The position numbers and the translations under genes were made by a program. A stretch of DNA of 64,000 nt from Rugamonas fusca (GTDB lineage Bacteria > Pseudomonadota > Gammaproteobacteria > Burkholderiales > Burkholderiaceae_D), in the NCBI RefSeq assembly GCF_014042365.1, contig NZ_JACEZS010000009.1:124001-188000 (forward strand). Reading direction: 5' to 3'. Positions 42,629 through 53,672 of the stretch are shown here, piece after piece. The notes beneath the pieces are model-generated. The model had not been told where the DNA came from. It saw nothing but the letters and a program-made list of their open reading frames with translations, and made no database searches. How positions within the stretch are numbered: position 1 is the stretch's first letter; the number at the start of each line of letters is the position of its first letter.

Positions 42629-44059
42629 TCAACGTTCCAGTATCCAGGTATCCTTGGTGCCGCCGCCCTGCGACGAATTGACCACCAGCGAACCTTCCTG
42701 CAGCGCCACGCGGGTCAGGCCGCCCGGCACCATGGAGATGGTCTTGCCGGACAGGACAAACGGCCGCAAATCGATGTGGCGCGGGGCGATGCCGTTTTCC
42801 ACATAGGTCGGGCAGGCCGACAGGGCCAGCGTGGGCTGGGCAATATAGCCGTCCGGCCGGGCCAGCAGGCGCTGGCGGAAATCCTCGATCTGCGCCTTGG
42901 TCGATGCCGGGCCGACCAGCATGCCGTAGCCGCCGGCGCCATGCACTTCCTTGACCACCAGCTCCGGCAGCTTGGCCAGCGTGTAGGCCAGATCTTCTTG
43001 CTTGCGGCACTGGTAGGTCGGCACATTGTTCAGCACTGGCTGCTCCGACAGGTAGAACTTGATCATGTCCGGCACGTACGGGTAGATCGACTTGTCGTCT
43101 GCCACCCCGGTGCCGATGGCGTTGGCCAGCGTGACGCGGCCGGCGCGGTAGACCGACAGCAAGCCGGGCACGCCCAGCGAGGAATCGGCGCGGAAGGCCA
43201 GCGGGTCGAGGAAATCGTCGTCCAGGCGGCGATAGATCACGTCGACCCGTTTCGGCCCGCGCGTGGTGCGCATGAACACGGTGTTATCGCTGACGAACAA
43301 ATCCTTGCCCTCGACCAGTTCCACCCCCATTTGCTGGGCCAGGAAGGCATGCTCGAAGTAGGCCGAGTTGTACATGCCCGGCGTCATCACCACCACGGTG
43401 GGATCGTTGATGCCCAAGGGCGCGACCGAGCGCAGGTTATCGAGCAGCAGGTCGGGATAGTGATCGACCGGCGCCACGCGGTTGCGGGCGAACAGCTCCG
43501 GGAACAGCCGCATCATCATCTTGCGGTCTTCCAGCATGTAGGAGACACCGGACGGCACCCGCAGATTATCTTCCAGCACGTAGAACTCGCCCTGGCCGGC
43601 CCGTACGATATCGACGCCGGCGATGTGGGCATAAATGTCGGACGCCACGTTGATGCCCTGCATCTCCGGCCGGTACTGGGCGTTCCGGTAGATCTGCTCG
43701 GCCGGGATGATGCCGGCCTTGATGATGTTCTGGTCGTGATAAATGTCGTGGATGAACATGTTCAACGCCTTCACGCGCTGCACCAGTCCAGTCTGTAATT
43801 GCGTCCATTCGGCCGCCGGAATGATGCGCGGGATGGTATCGAAAGGAATCAGTCGCTCGGTACCGGCATCGTCGCCATAGACGGCGAAGGTGATACCCAC
43901 GCGCCGGAATGTGAGATCGGCTTCGGCCCGCTTGCGCTCGATGACGTCGGCCGGCTGGCGTTGAAGCCAGCCGCAGAATTCGCGGTAGTGTTCTCGTACA
44001 TCGGCGCTAGCGTCATGCGCCAGGCCGTCAGTGGTCATTTCATTGAAATAGGTCGCCAT
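42629..44059 (-). CDS. Circularly permuted type-2 ATP-grasp protein (Anbu cluster)
   Basis: 476 aa from the ATG at 44059, which has AGGGA nine bases upstream; two in-frame ATG/other starts lie just before it. Signature parts: VYGDDAGTERLIPFDTIPRIIPAAEW, then YVLEDNLRVPSGVSYMLEDR, the ATP-binding KRVDVIYRRLDDDFLDPLAF and KEVHGAGGYGMLVGP. ATP-grasp enzymes form C-N bonds, and this group is predicted to make peptide or amide linkages. It is the first gene of the operon ending in anbu, with a short inverted repeat upstream. Confidence 0.9.
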   Translation of the reverse strand: MATYFNEMTTDGLAHDASADVREHYREFCGWLQRQPADVIERKRAEADLTFRRVGITFAVYGDDAGTERLIPFDTIPRIIPAAEWTQLQTGLVQRVKALNMFIHDIYHDQNIIKAGIIPAEQIYRNAQYRPEMQGINVASDIYAHIAGVDIVRAGQGEFYVLEDNLRVPSGVSYMLEDRKMMMRLFPELFARNRVAPVDHYPDLLLDNLRSVAPLGINDPTVVVMTPGMYNSAYFEHAFLAQQMGVELVEGKDLFVSDNTVFMRTTRGPKRVDVIYRRLDDDFLDPLAFRADSSLGVPGLLSVYRAGRVTLANAIGTGVADDKSIYPYVPDMIKFYLSEQPVLNNVPTYQCRKQEDLAYTLAKLPELVVKEVHGAGGYGMLVGPASTKAQIEDFRQRLLARPDGYIAQPTLALSACPTYVENGIAPRHIDLRPFVLSGKTISMVPGGLTRVALQEGSLVVNSSQGGGTKDTWILER

Positions 44060-44083
44060 GTCGTACATTCCCTGTTGAGCACG

Positions 44084-44100
44084 CTTGATCAACAATCAAG
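44084..44100. promoter_or_regulatory. Inverted repeat upstream of the Anbu operon
   Basis: CTTGAT-CAACA-ATCAAG, perfect 6-bp arms, 24 bp before the ATP-grasp start. It is a plausible operator for the four-gene operon; the regulator is unknown. Confidence 0.4.
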
Positions 44101-44263
44101 AAGTGTGCCAGCGGAAATGCGCGATTTTGGTGCGGAAGCGGGAGCGCCGGCGGCGCACCAGTGGAGGGCGATGGGCCCGGCACGCGCGGGCGGTGGGAAG
44201 CAGCGAGCGGGACCCGGCCAACTGACCGCGTCCCGCTCGCAGGAGGCAAAGGCGGGGGACGCC

Positions 44264-44575
44264 TTATTTGGCAGCGGCTGGTGCCGATGCGGCCGGGGTT
44301 TCCGTCTTGGCGGCTTCCTTGTGGGCCTTGGCATGCTTGGCCTTCTTGTGGGCCTTCACCGGAGCAGGCTTCTCTTCAGCCTTGGCGCTGGCGGCGGTGT
44401 CCTTGGCGCTGGCGCTGGCACTGGCGCTGGCGGCAGGCTTGGCTGGCGTCGCAGGCTTGGCTTCCGATTTGACGGCGGCGGGGGTGCTGGCCGTGGTGGC
44501 ACTGGCGGCGGGCGCCTGGGCGAAGGCCGCGGTAGCGAACAGGCCGGCGATCAGGGTAGCGATAATCTTGGTCAT
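44264..44575 (-). CDS. Small exported Ala/Lys/His-rich protein
   Basis: 103 aa. Signal peptide at about residues 1-19 (IIATLIAGLFATAAFAQ). The mature part is low-complexity: Ala/Ser/Thr/Pro stretches, then the basic KAHKKAKHAKAHKEAAK segment (about 74-90). It has no globular domain. It could be a cell-envelope linker or polyanion/metal-binding protein. Such proteins are common in Burkholderiales without assigned function. Confidence 0.6.
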   Translation of the reverse strand: MTKIIATLIAGLFATAAFAQAPAASATTASTPAAVKSEAKPATPAKPAASASASASAKDTAASAKAEEKPAPVKAHKKAKHAKAHKEAAKTETPAASAPAAAK

Positions 44576-44664
44576 GATGTCATCCTTCAGGTGGTTTATA
44601 CAGCCGGGACAATTCCCGTGTCAGTGAGCAAGAAACGGGATTCCAGCGAGCGCCGTTGACGGCT

Positions 44665-44700
44665 CTTACATCCGCTTACAAGCGCGTGCGATCGCTTACA
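44665..44700. promoter_or_regulatory. Phased CTTACA direct repeats
   Basis: CTTACA occurs at 44665-44670, 44675-44680 and 44695-44700, with spacings of 10 and 20 bp, so all copies face the same side of the helix. They lie between the divergent small exported protein gene and ligD. The pattern fits binding of an OmpR-type response regulator, but no regulator is identified. Confidence 0.35.
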
Positions 44701-44762
44701 TATTGCGCGCCGTGTGCGCTGGCGTACTATCGGCGGCCCACCGGCGCGCTATCCTGTCAGGC

Positions 44763-47345
44763 ATGGCGGACCCACTTCATCACTACCAATCGAAACGCGA
44801 CTTCTCCAAGACGCCGGAACCGGCCGCAGGCGGGGAGGGCGGGGAAGCGCTGTCGTTCGTGGTGCAGAAGCACTGGGCCAGCCATCTGCACTATGATTTC
44901 CGGCTGGAGCTCGACGGCGTGCTCAAAAGCTGGGCCGTGCCCAAAGGGCCCAGCTACGATCCCCAGGTCAAGCGCATGGCGATCGAGGTGGAGGACCACC
45001 CGCTGGCCTATGGCGGTTTCGAAGGCACGATACCGGAGGGCGAATATGGCGCGGGCGAGGTGATCGTCTGGGACCGGGGCAGCTGGCTGCCGCTGGGCGA
45101 ACCGCATGCGGGTTTGGCGAAAGGCCATCTGAGCTTCGAGCTGCACGGGCACAAACTGCGCGGCAAATGGGCACTGGTGCGGATGCGGCGCGGCGAGCAG
45201 CGCCAGGCGGCATGGCTGCTGATCAAGGAGCATGATGACTATGCGCGGCCCGAGGCGGAGTTCGACGTGGTGGCGGCGATGCCCGACAGCGTGCTGACGC
45301 GGCCGTCCGGCCGTGGTGCCAGGCGAGCCGGCCGTGCCGCACCGGCGGTGGGCGCCCGCGCCAGCGCCGCGCTGCCCGACAAGCTGCCTGCCGGCGCCCG
45401 CAAGGCGGCGTTGCCGGATAAGCTGGCGCCGCAACTGGCCACGCTGGTGGAGCAACCGCCCGCCACGGCCGGTGACTGGATATTCGAAACCAAGTTCGAT
45501 GGCTATCGCCTGCTGAGCAGGGTGGATGGGGATGAAGTCCGCCTCACCACGCGCAGCGGCGCGGACTGGACGGCGAAGCTGGCCCCCTTGCACGCGGCCC
45601 TGCGTGCCATGCGTCTGCCGCCCGGCTGGTACGACGGCGAGATTATCGTGCGCGACGCGCAGGGCCGGCCCGACTTCGGCCTGCTGCAACAGGCGTTCGA
45701 TGGCAAGCACACAGCCGGCATCATCTACTACCTGTTCGATGTGCCCTACTGTGGCGGCTACGACCTGCGCGAGGTGCCGCTGGAGCGCAGGCGCGCGCTG
45801 CTCGAACACGTGCTGGACGCGGCCGGGCCGTCATCGCGCGTGCGCTTCAGCCCCGCGCTCGATGGGGCGCCACGGCAGGCCGTGGCGGCCGCATGCCGGC
45901 TGGGGCTGGAAGGCATCATCGGCAAGCGGCGCGATGGTGCTTATGTGTCGCACCGCACGCGCGACTGGATCAAGCTCAAATGCGGCCAGCGCCAGGAGTT
46001 CGTCGTGGGCGGCTACACCGATCCGCAAGGCGCGCGGAGTGGATTCGGCTCGCTGCTGCTGGGCGTGTACGACGAACACGGGCGGCTGCATTACGCGGGC
46101 AACGTGGGCACGGGCTTCGATGCGGGGGAACTGAAATCCCTGTCCGCGCGCATGCGCGCGTTGGCGGCGGACGACTGTCCGTTCGCGTCGGCCGGGCGCA
46201 TCGCGGGCCGGCCCCACTGGTTGCGGCCGGAACTGGTGGCCGAGGTGAGCTTTGGCGAATGGACGCGCGACGGTTCGCTGCGCCAGGCCGTGTTCCATGG
46301 CCTGCGCGCGGACAAGGCGGCCCGCGCCATCCGGCGCGAGGACGTGCGGCGCCAGGCGTCGGGCCGCAGTGGCGACAGTGGGCGTGCCAGTGCCAGTGCG
46401 CGCATGGCGCCGCACGATCCGCCCGCCGTCGCCAGCAAGGGGCCGGCGCGGCTGCACGTGACGCATCCCGGGCGCGTGGTTGACCGCCTGAGCGGCACCA
46501 CCAAGCTGGCGCTGGTGAACTACTACGCGCAGGTGGCGGCGCTGATGCAGCCCCACCTCAAGGACCGCCCGGTGGCGCTGTTGCGCGCGCCCGATGGCGT
46601 GGAGGGCGAGCTGTTCTTCCAGAAGCACGCTGGCGGGCGGCTGGCGGGCGTGCGCCAGCTGGACCGCGCGCTGGACCCCGGCCATCCGCCCATGCTCACC
46701 ATCGCCGGCGTGGACGGTTTATTGGCGGTGGCGCAGTGGAACGTGGTGGAAATCCACACCCAGAACGCGCTGGCCGGCAGCTATGAACGCCCCAACCGGC
46801 TGGTGTTCGACCTCGATCCGGGCGAGGGCGTGGCCTGGCCGCAGGTGCGGGAGGCGGCCGTGCTGATGCGCGGCATGCTCGATGAGCTGGCGTTGCCGGC
46901 CTTCCTCAAGACCAGCGGCGGCAAGGGGCTGCACCTGGTGGTGCCCTTGCGCGCCCACTATGGCTGGGATGACGTGAAGGGGTTCTCGCAGGCCGTCGTG
47001 GCCCACATGGCGCGCCTGATTCCGGCGCGTTTCACGGACAAGAGCGGGCCGCGTAACCGGGTCGGCCGCATCTACATCGATTACCTGCGCAATGGGCGCG
47101 GCGCCACCACCGTGTGCGCGTGGTCGGCGCGGGCGCGGCCGGGATTGGGCATCTCCGTGCCGGTGGCATGGGACGAACTGGACCAGCTCGATGGCGGCGA
47201 TCACTGGAGCGTGCCAACGGTCGAGCGCAGGCTCGATGTGGGCAATACGCCCTGGAAGGACTATGCGCGCCGTGCGCGCGGGCTGGCGGGGGCGATGCGC
47301 CGCCTGGGCTTTACGCCGGGCGGCGCGGCGCAGGCGGACGATTAG
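44763..47345 (+). CDS. ligD: ATP-dependent DNA ligase D (PE-ligase-polymerase)
   Basis: 860 aa with all three LigD parts. The 3'-phosphoesterase (about 1-165) keeps H37, H43, D45, R47, H79 and Y83, the counterparts of the Pseudomonas PE active site. The ligase (about 215-540) has its lysine nucleophile in ETKFDGYR (K244). The primase-polymerase domain (about 570-860) has VFDLDPGEG and TSGGKGLHLVVPL. It repairs double-strand breaks by non-homologous end joining with Ku, which is encoded convergently 5 bp downstream. The PE-Lig-Pol order matches Pseudomonas-type LigD. Confidence 0.95.
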   Translation: MADPLHHYQSKRDFSKTPEPAAGGEGGEALSFVVQKHWASHLHYDFRLELDGVLKSWAVPKGPSYDPQVKRMAIEVEDHPLAYGGFEGTIPEGEYGAGEVIVWDRGSWLPLGEPHAGLAKGHLSFELHGHKLRGKWALVRMRRGEQRQAAWLLIKEHDDYARPEAEFDVVAAMPDSVLTRPSGRGARRAGRAAPAVGARASAALPDKLPAGARKAALPDKLAPQLATLVEQPPATAGDWIFETKFDGYRLLSRVDGDEVRLTTRSGADWTAKLAPLHAALRAMRLPPGWYDGEIIVRDAQGRPDFGLLQQAFDGKHTAGIIYYLFDVPYCGGYDLREVPLERRRALLEHVLDAAGPSSRVRFSPALDGAPRQAVAAACRLGLEGIIGKRRDGAYVSHRTRDWIKLKCGQRQEFVVGGYTDPQGARSGFGSLLLGVYDEHGRLHYAGNVGTGFDAGELKSLSARMRALAADDCPFASAGRIAGRPHWLRPELVAEVSFGEWTRDGSLRQAVFHGLRADKAARAIRREDVRRQASGRSGDSGRASASARMAPHDPPAVASKGPARLHVTHPGRVVDRLSGTTKLALVNYYAQVAALMQPHLKDRPVALLRAPDGVEGELFFQKHAGGRLAGVRQLDRALDPGHPPMLTIAGVDGLLAVAQWNVVEIHTQNALAGSYERPNRLVFDLDPGEGVAWPQVREAAVLMRGMLDELALPAFLKTSGGKGLHLVVPLRAHYGWDDVKGFSQAVVAHMARLIPARFTDKSGPRNRVGRIYIDYLRNGRGATTVCAWSARARPGLGISVPVAWDELDQLDGGDHWSVPTVERRLDVGNTPWKDYARRARGLAGAMRRLGFTPGGAAQADD

Positions 47346-47350
47346 GCCGA

Positions 47351-48325
47351 TCAGGCCCGGCGCGCGCCCGAGGTGGCGCCGGCAGTACGTGTGCTGGCGG
47401 TCTTGCGGGTGCCGCTGGTGTTCGATGGGGTACTGCTCTTGCGGGCGCTGGCGGACTTGCGCAGGCTGTCAGCCGCGCGCTCGTCCTTGCGCTTGCCGCT
47501 CGCGCCGCTCCCGCTTTTTTCGCGCTTGCCGCCATCCCGGCCGCGCAGGCTGCGTTGCAGCAGTTCCACCAGGTCCACCACATTGCTGGCGCCGGGCGCG
47601 CGCGTTTCGCGTTCGGGCATGGTGATGGCGTGGGTCTTGCCCGCCTTGACCTTCTTGTCGATCAGCGCCATCAGGTCGTCGCGGTAGCTGTCGTGGTATT
47701 GCTGCGGGCGCCATGGTTCGGCCATGCCGTCCACCAGTTCCAGCGCCATCGCCAGCTCTTTCGGCTTGAGCTCGCCGGCGCGGGCGGACGGCAGGTCCAG
47801 CTCGTCCGTGCCGAGGATCTCGGCCGGGTAGCGCAGGGTGTGGAGCACGATGGCGTCCTCCAGGCACGCCAGCGCGCACAGGTGCTGGCGGGTGCGGATC
47901 ACCACCGTGGCCACGCCCACCTTGCCCGATTTGCGCAGCGTCTCGCGCAGCAGCGCGTACACCCGGGCGCCACCGCGCGTGGGCGACAGGTAGTAGGCCT
48001 GCTCGTAGTAGGTGAGGGGAATCTCTTCGGCGGCGGCGAACGACTGGATCTCGATGGTCTGGGTAGCCGCCACGTTGGCGCGGCGCAGGTCCTCGTCCGT
48101 CAGCACGACATATTGGTCATCCTCGTATTCATAGCCCTTGACGATGTCGTCCCATGTCACTTCCTCGCCGGTGCGCTTGTTGTAGCGGCGGTAGCCCACG
48201 GGCGAGAAGTCGCGCCGGTCCAGCATGGTCAGGGTCAACTCGTCCGGGCGCACCGCCGTGTGCAGTTCGACCGGAATGTGCACCAGGCCGAAACTGATGG
48301 CGCCTTTCCACAAAGCACGTGCCAT
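47351..48325 (-). CDS. ku: Ku protein of NHEJ
   Basis: 324 aa from the ATG at 48325, after GGAGGAAGG. The core (about 1-260) starts MARALWKGAISFGLVHIPVELHTAV and has the typical YRRYNKRTGEEV, KGYEYEDDQYVVLTDEDL and LAMALELVDGMAEPW segments. Homodimeric bacterial Ku rings bind DNA ends and recruit LigD. The C-terminal about 60 residues are a Lys/Arg/Ser/Thr-rich extension, which in other species aids DNA binding. It faces ligD tail to tail, so the two are in separate transcripts. Confidence 0.95.
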   Translation of the reverse strand: MARALWKGAISFGLVHIPVELHTAVRPDELTLTMLDRRDFSPVGYRRYNKRTGEEVTWDDIVKGYEYEDDQYVVLTDEDLRRANVAATQTIEIQSFAAAEEIPLTYYEQAYYLSPTRGGARVYALLRETLRKSGKVGVATVVIRTRQHLCALACLEDAIVLHTLRYPAEILGTDELDLPSARAGELKPKELAMALELVDGMAEPWRPQQYHDSYRDDLMALIDKKVKAGKTHAITMPERETRAPGASNVVDLVELLQRSLRGRDGGKREKSGSGASGKRKDERAADSLRKSASARKSSTPSNTSGTRKTASTRTAGATSGARRA

Positions 48326-48509
48326 GCTGCCTTCCTCCCTCTCTCGCATGATGCCGGCGTCGGTACGGGCGGGCCGTACGCTGGTTCACATAACGGCTTG
48401 TTTTTAGCGCCGCGTGACAATTGGATAGATTTTTAGCGCCCCGACTGGCTCACAATTTGAAAGCGATCAGCGATCCATCCGTGGTCGCTGGTGCACCAAT
48501 AGATGTGGT

Positions 48510-49616
48510 ATGGAACAGATCAGCCCCGATACTAGCGCGCCGCCGCAGCGCCTGATTCGCGACAAGTTCGTCGACCGGATGTGGTGGTGCGTGTGCAGCT
48601 ATTGCATGGTGGTGATACCACTCGTGATCTGGCGCGAAGCAGCACTCGGTGGCGGCCTGACGCGCATGGCGCCCGTCACCGCGTTGTCGGTGCTGACCAT
48701 CGCCGTCACCCCCATCCGCCAGCGGCTTCCCCAGGTGGTCAGGCAGGGCTTGCCGCCCGCGCTGCTGGCGCTGGGCGGACTGGCCGGACTGTATTCCTAT
48801 GGTTTGCAAGGCAGCGGCATGACCGCGGTGATTTTCGGCAGCGTGTGCGCGATCACCGTCGCGCCGCTGCGCACGGGCGTGGCCGCCGTTGCCCTGATCT
48901 GGCTGGCCGTGATCATGATCGCCATCAGCTACGTGCGGGGCGCGCTGCAGGCGCCATTCGGGGTCGAGTTCGCCAGCAGCGCCGTCAACTGGGTCGGTAC
49001 CGTCACCACCACGATATTGCTGACGGTTTATCTGTCCGCCGCCATCGCGGACTACCAGCGCTCGACCGGCTTGCTGCTGCGCAAGGTGGAGCGCCAGCGC
49101 GACCAGATCGCAGCGCTGGCCAACCATGACGCGCTGACGGGCTTGCCGTCGTGGCGGCTGGCCCGTGACCGGCTGGAGATGGCCTGCAGCCAGGCCGTGC
49201 GCACCCACACCCGGGTGGCCGTGCTGTTCATCGACCTCGATGGTTTCAAGGCCGCCAACGACAGTTGCGGCCACCAGGCGGGCGACCTGGCGTTGCGCGC
49301 CGTCGCCCAGCGCCTGCTGGAGGCCGTGCGCACCACCGATACGGCGGCCCGGATCGGCGGTGACGAATTTCTCGTCATCCTGAACGGGGTCGAGGCGGAA
49401 GCGGCCGCCCTCAGGATGGCCGAGAAAATCATCGCCGCCATCGCGACGCCGATCCGCTACCAGGAGCGCCAGTTGCACCTGGGCGCCAGTGTCGGCATTT
49501 CCTTCTTCCCCGAGCACGGCCAGTCCAGCGAAATCCTGCTGGAGCATGCGGACCAGGCCATGTACCGCGTCAAACGCAGCGGCAAAAACGATTACGCCGT
49601 GTTCCATGACGCCTGA
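48510..49616 (+). CDS. Membrane diguanylate cyclase
   Basis: 368 aa. The first about 185 residues are hydrophobic with around six membrane segments and no periplasmic domain, a MASE-like membrane sensor. A short coil leads to a GGDEF domain (about 205-365) with intact motif at 283-287 (AARIGGDEFLVIL). It makes c-di-GMP at the inner membrane. The context gives no partner: Ku is upstream on the other strand and another GGDEF protein follows 123 bp downstream. Confidence 0.9.
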   Translation: MEQISPDTSAPPQRLIRDKFVDRMWWCVCSYCMVVIPLVIWREAALGGGLTRMAPVTALSVLTIAVTPIRQRLPQVVRQGLPPALLALGGLAGLYSYGLQGSGMTAVIFGSVCAITVAPLRTGVAAVALIWLAVIMIAISYVRGALQAPFGVEFASSAVNWVGTVTTTILLTVYLSAAIADYQRSTGLLLRKVERQRDQIAALANHDALTGLPSWRLARDRLEMACSQAVRTHTRVAVLFIDLDGFKAANDSCGHQAGDLALRAVAQRLLEAVRTTDTAARIGGDEFLVILNGVEAEAAALRMAEKIIAAIATPIRYQERQLHLGASVGISFFPEHGQSSEILLEHADQAMYRVKRSGKNDYAVFHDA

Positions 49617-49739
49617 ACGGCGCCGGCGCCGCAAAATACAAAGAGTCTGTGCTACAAATAATATTGCTAATTATGAACTTTATGGCACACTGTTAGGGTG
49701 GCAATTCTTATAAATAAAACGATAGTGGGGAGCAGTGTG

Positions 49740-51218
49740 ATGGCCGATCTTGACAGCCGCAGGGACATCGTCGGGGTGTTTCTGACCGCAACCGGCGAGC
49801 GGCGCGCCGAATTCCAGGCTTGCTGCGGCGAGCAATTCTCCCGGTTGTTGCTTGTCGATAATATCGACGCGGCCACTGTTGCGGTGGGGCGACAGAAAGT
49901 GGACTTGCTGGTACTGGACTTGAGTGGCTTTTCCAGTATGGGGGAAATGGCGGGCATCGGCGCCCTGATCCGCAGCCGCAATGGCGCGCCGACGCTGGTG
50001 CTGTGCCCGTACGTGAGCAGCGCATGGATCCCGGAACTGATGGCCAGCGGCCCGCTGCAGTACCGCATCTGTCCCATGCTGCACGACGAATTGCGGATGG
50101 CCGTGGAACAGGCGCTGGCCACCTCGCTCAATCCGGCCGCCGCGGCCCAGCAAACCCTGCTTGACAAGGAAAAGGAACTGCGCGACCTGCTGACCATCCA
50201 GCGCAGCCTGCAGCGGGCGCTGAGCAGCGTGGACGATATCGCCACCATGTCGGCCCAGGTCTGCCTGGCCCTGTGCAGCTTCCCCGGCGTGCGCCACACG
50301 GCCCTGTTGCACATGAAGGAGCGCGGCGACTTGCAACTGGTGGCGCAGGAGTCGCGCAACCACCTGGACCTGAGCCGCTTGCTGGAGCGGCGCGACCGCC
50401 TGCTGCAGGCGCCGCTGAGCGATATTTTCCCGCCGCTGCTGGCCGTCAGCGGCGGCGAACTGGTGCTGCTGGACGCGCCCGAAAAGGCGGGCGATCCGGA
50501 ACTGGCGCTCAGCCTGCACGACCGCGAAGTGCGCATGGTGCTGGCGCTGCCGCTGCGCAGCGAGGCGGGCGGCCCGGTGCAGGGTTCGATCTGCCTGATG
50601 TTCGACCGCCACATCCAGTTCTCGCGCGAGCACTTCGCCTGCTTTACCAGCCTGGCGCAATTCATCAGCTTCGGGCTGGGCATGAGCGAACTGAAACACC
50701 AGAACGACGCGCTGGCCGGCCAGCTGCTGCAGATCAGCACCATCGACGCGCTGACGGGCGCCGTCAACCGCCGCCGCGGCGAGGACATCCTGGAAACGGA
50801 AATCCGGCGCGCCCGCCGCTACGCCTTGCCGCTGGCCCTGATCACCTTCGACATCGACAACTTCCGCTCCGTCAACGATTTATACGGTTATCCGATCGGC
50901 GACCAGGCGCTGCGCATCGTGGCCGAGACGGTGCAGGCGCGCCTGCGCGGCTCGGACACGCTGGCGCGCATGCGGGGCGAGGAATTCATGGTGGTGGCCA
51001 CCCACACCTGCGCCATCGACGCGCTCAAGCTGGCCGAAAAGCTGCGCGAGACCATCGCCGCCACCACGCTGCCCGGCTGCGAGATGGTCACCATCAGCCT
51101 GGCCGTGGCCCAGGTGGGGCTGGACGAGGGCGCCATCTCCGTGCTGGACCGGCTCGACGCGGCCCTGCACCGCGCCAAGCGCGCCGGGCGCAACTGCGTG
51201 GAACTGGCGATGCAATAA
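49740..51218 (+). CDS. GGDEF-type protein with pseudo-receiver, GAF and RGEEF active site
   Basis: 492 aa from the ATG at 49740 (GGGGAG upstream; an earlier in-frame ATG at 49698 has no site). Residues about 8-125 have a receiver-like alternation (VDLLVLDLSGF, LVLCPYVSSAW) but lack the normal acidic cluster, so a pseudo-receiver is likely. A GAF-like domain (about 150-320) follows. The GGDEF domain (about 335-490) has R-G-E-E-F at 412-416 rather than GGDEF/GGEEF; whether it is active is uncertain. No membrane helices. Confidence 0.82.
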   Translation: MADLDSRRDIVGVFLTATGERRAEFQACCGEQFSRLLLVDNIDAATVAVGRQKVDLLVLDLSGFSSMGEMAGIGALIRSRNGAPTLVLCPYVSSAWIPELMASGPLQYRICPMLHDELRMAVEQALATSLNPAAAAQQTLLDKEKELRDLLTIQRSLQRALSSVDDIATMSAQVCLALCSFPGVRHTALLHMKERGDLQLVAQESRNHLDLSRLLERRDRLLQAPLSDIFPPLLAVSGGELVLLDAPEKAGDPELALSLHDREVRMVLALPLRSEAGGPVQGSICLMFDRHIQFSREHFACFTSLAQFISFGLGMSELKHQNDALAGQLLQISTIDALTGAVNRRRGEDILETEIRRARRYALPLALITFDIDNFRSVNDLYGYPIGDQALRIVAETVQARLRGSDTLARMRGEEFMVVATHTCAIDALKLAEKLRETIAATTLPGCEMVTISLAVAQVGLDEGAISVLDRLDAALHRAKRAGRNCVELAMQ

Positions 51219-51224
51219 AACCAG

Positions 51225-51247
51225 GCGGGGTCAGTGTCTGCCCCCGC
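51225..51247. terminator. Hairpin after the RGEEF gene (REP-like core)
   Basis: GCGGGGTCAG and CTGCCCCCGC pair with one mismatch around a TGT loop, 6 bp after the stop. The GGGGTCAG head resembles the hairpin after the second tRNA. There is no T-run. Confidence 0.4.
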
Positions 51248-51277
51248 CCGCGATCATGCTCCGAGGCAATAAAACGG

Positions 51278-51307
51278 TTGCGCTTGGCGGGTGTTCGCCC
51301 CTATGAT
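51278..51307 (+). promoter_or_regulatory. Candidate promoter of the sensor kinase gene
   Basis: TTGCGC, 18-nt spacer, TATGAT. The -10 sits in the loop of a CGCCCC/GGGGCG palindrome (51296-51313), so a repressor or DNA structure could occlude it. Confidence 0.4.
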
Positions 51308-51361
51308 GGGGCGGTGCGCGAGATGATTTTCTTGCATTTTCTATAACCCGGGGTTCTTACG

Positions 51362-53563
<2,202 letters not shown>

Positions 53564-53672
53564 GTTTGGCGCGATGGTGCCGGCCTGCGCCGGCCCGTGG
53601 TGGTATATGATGGGAGGTTGCCGGACCCTGGCGCGGGGCCCCGGCACTGAATCACGTTGAAAGAGTTTTTGC

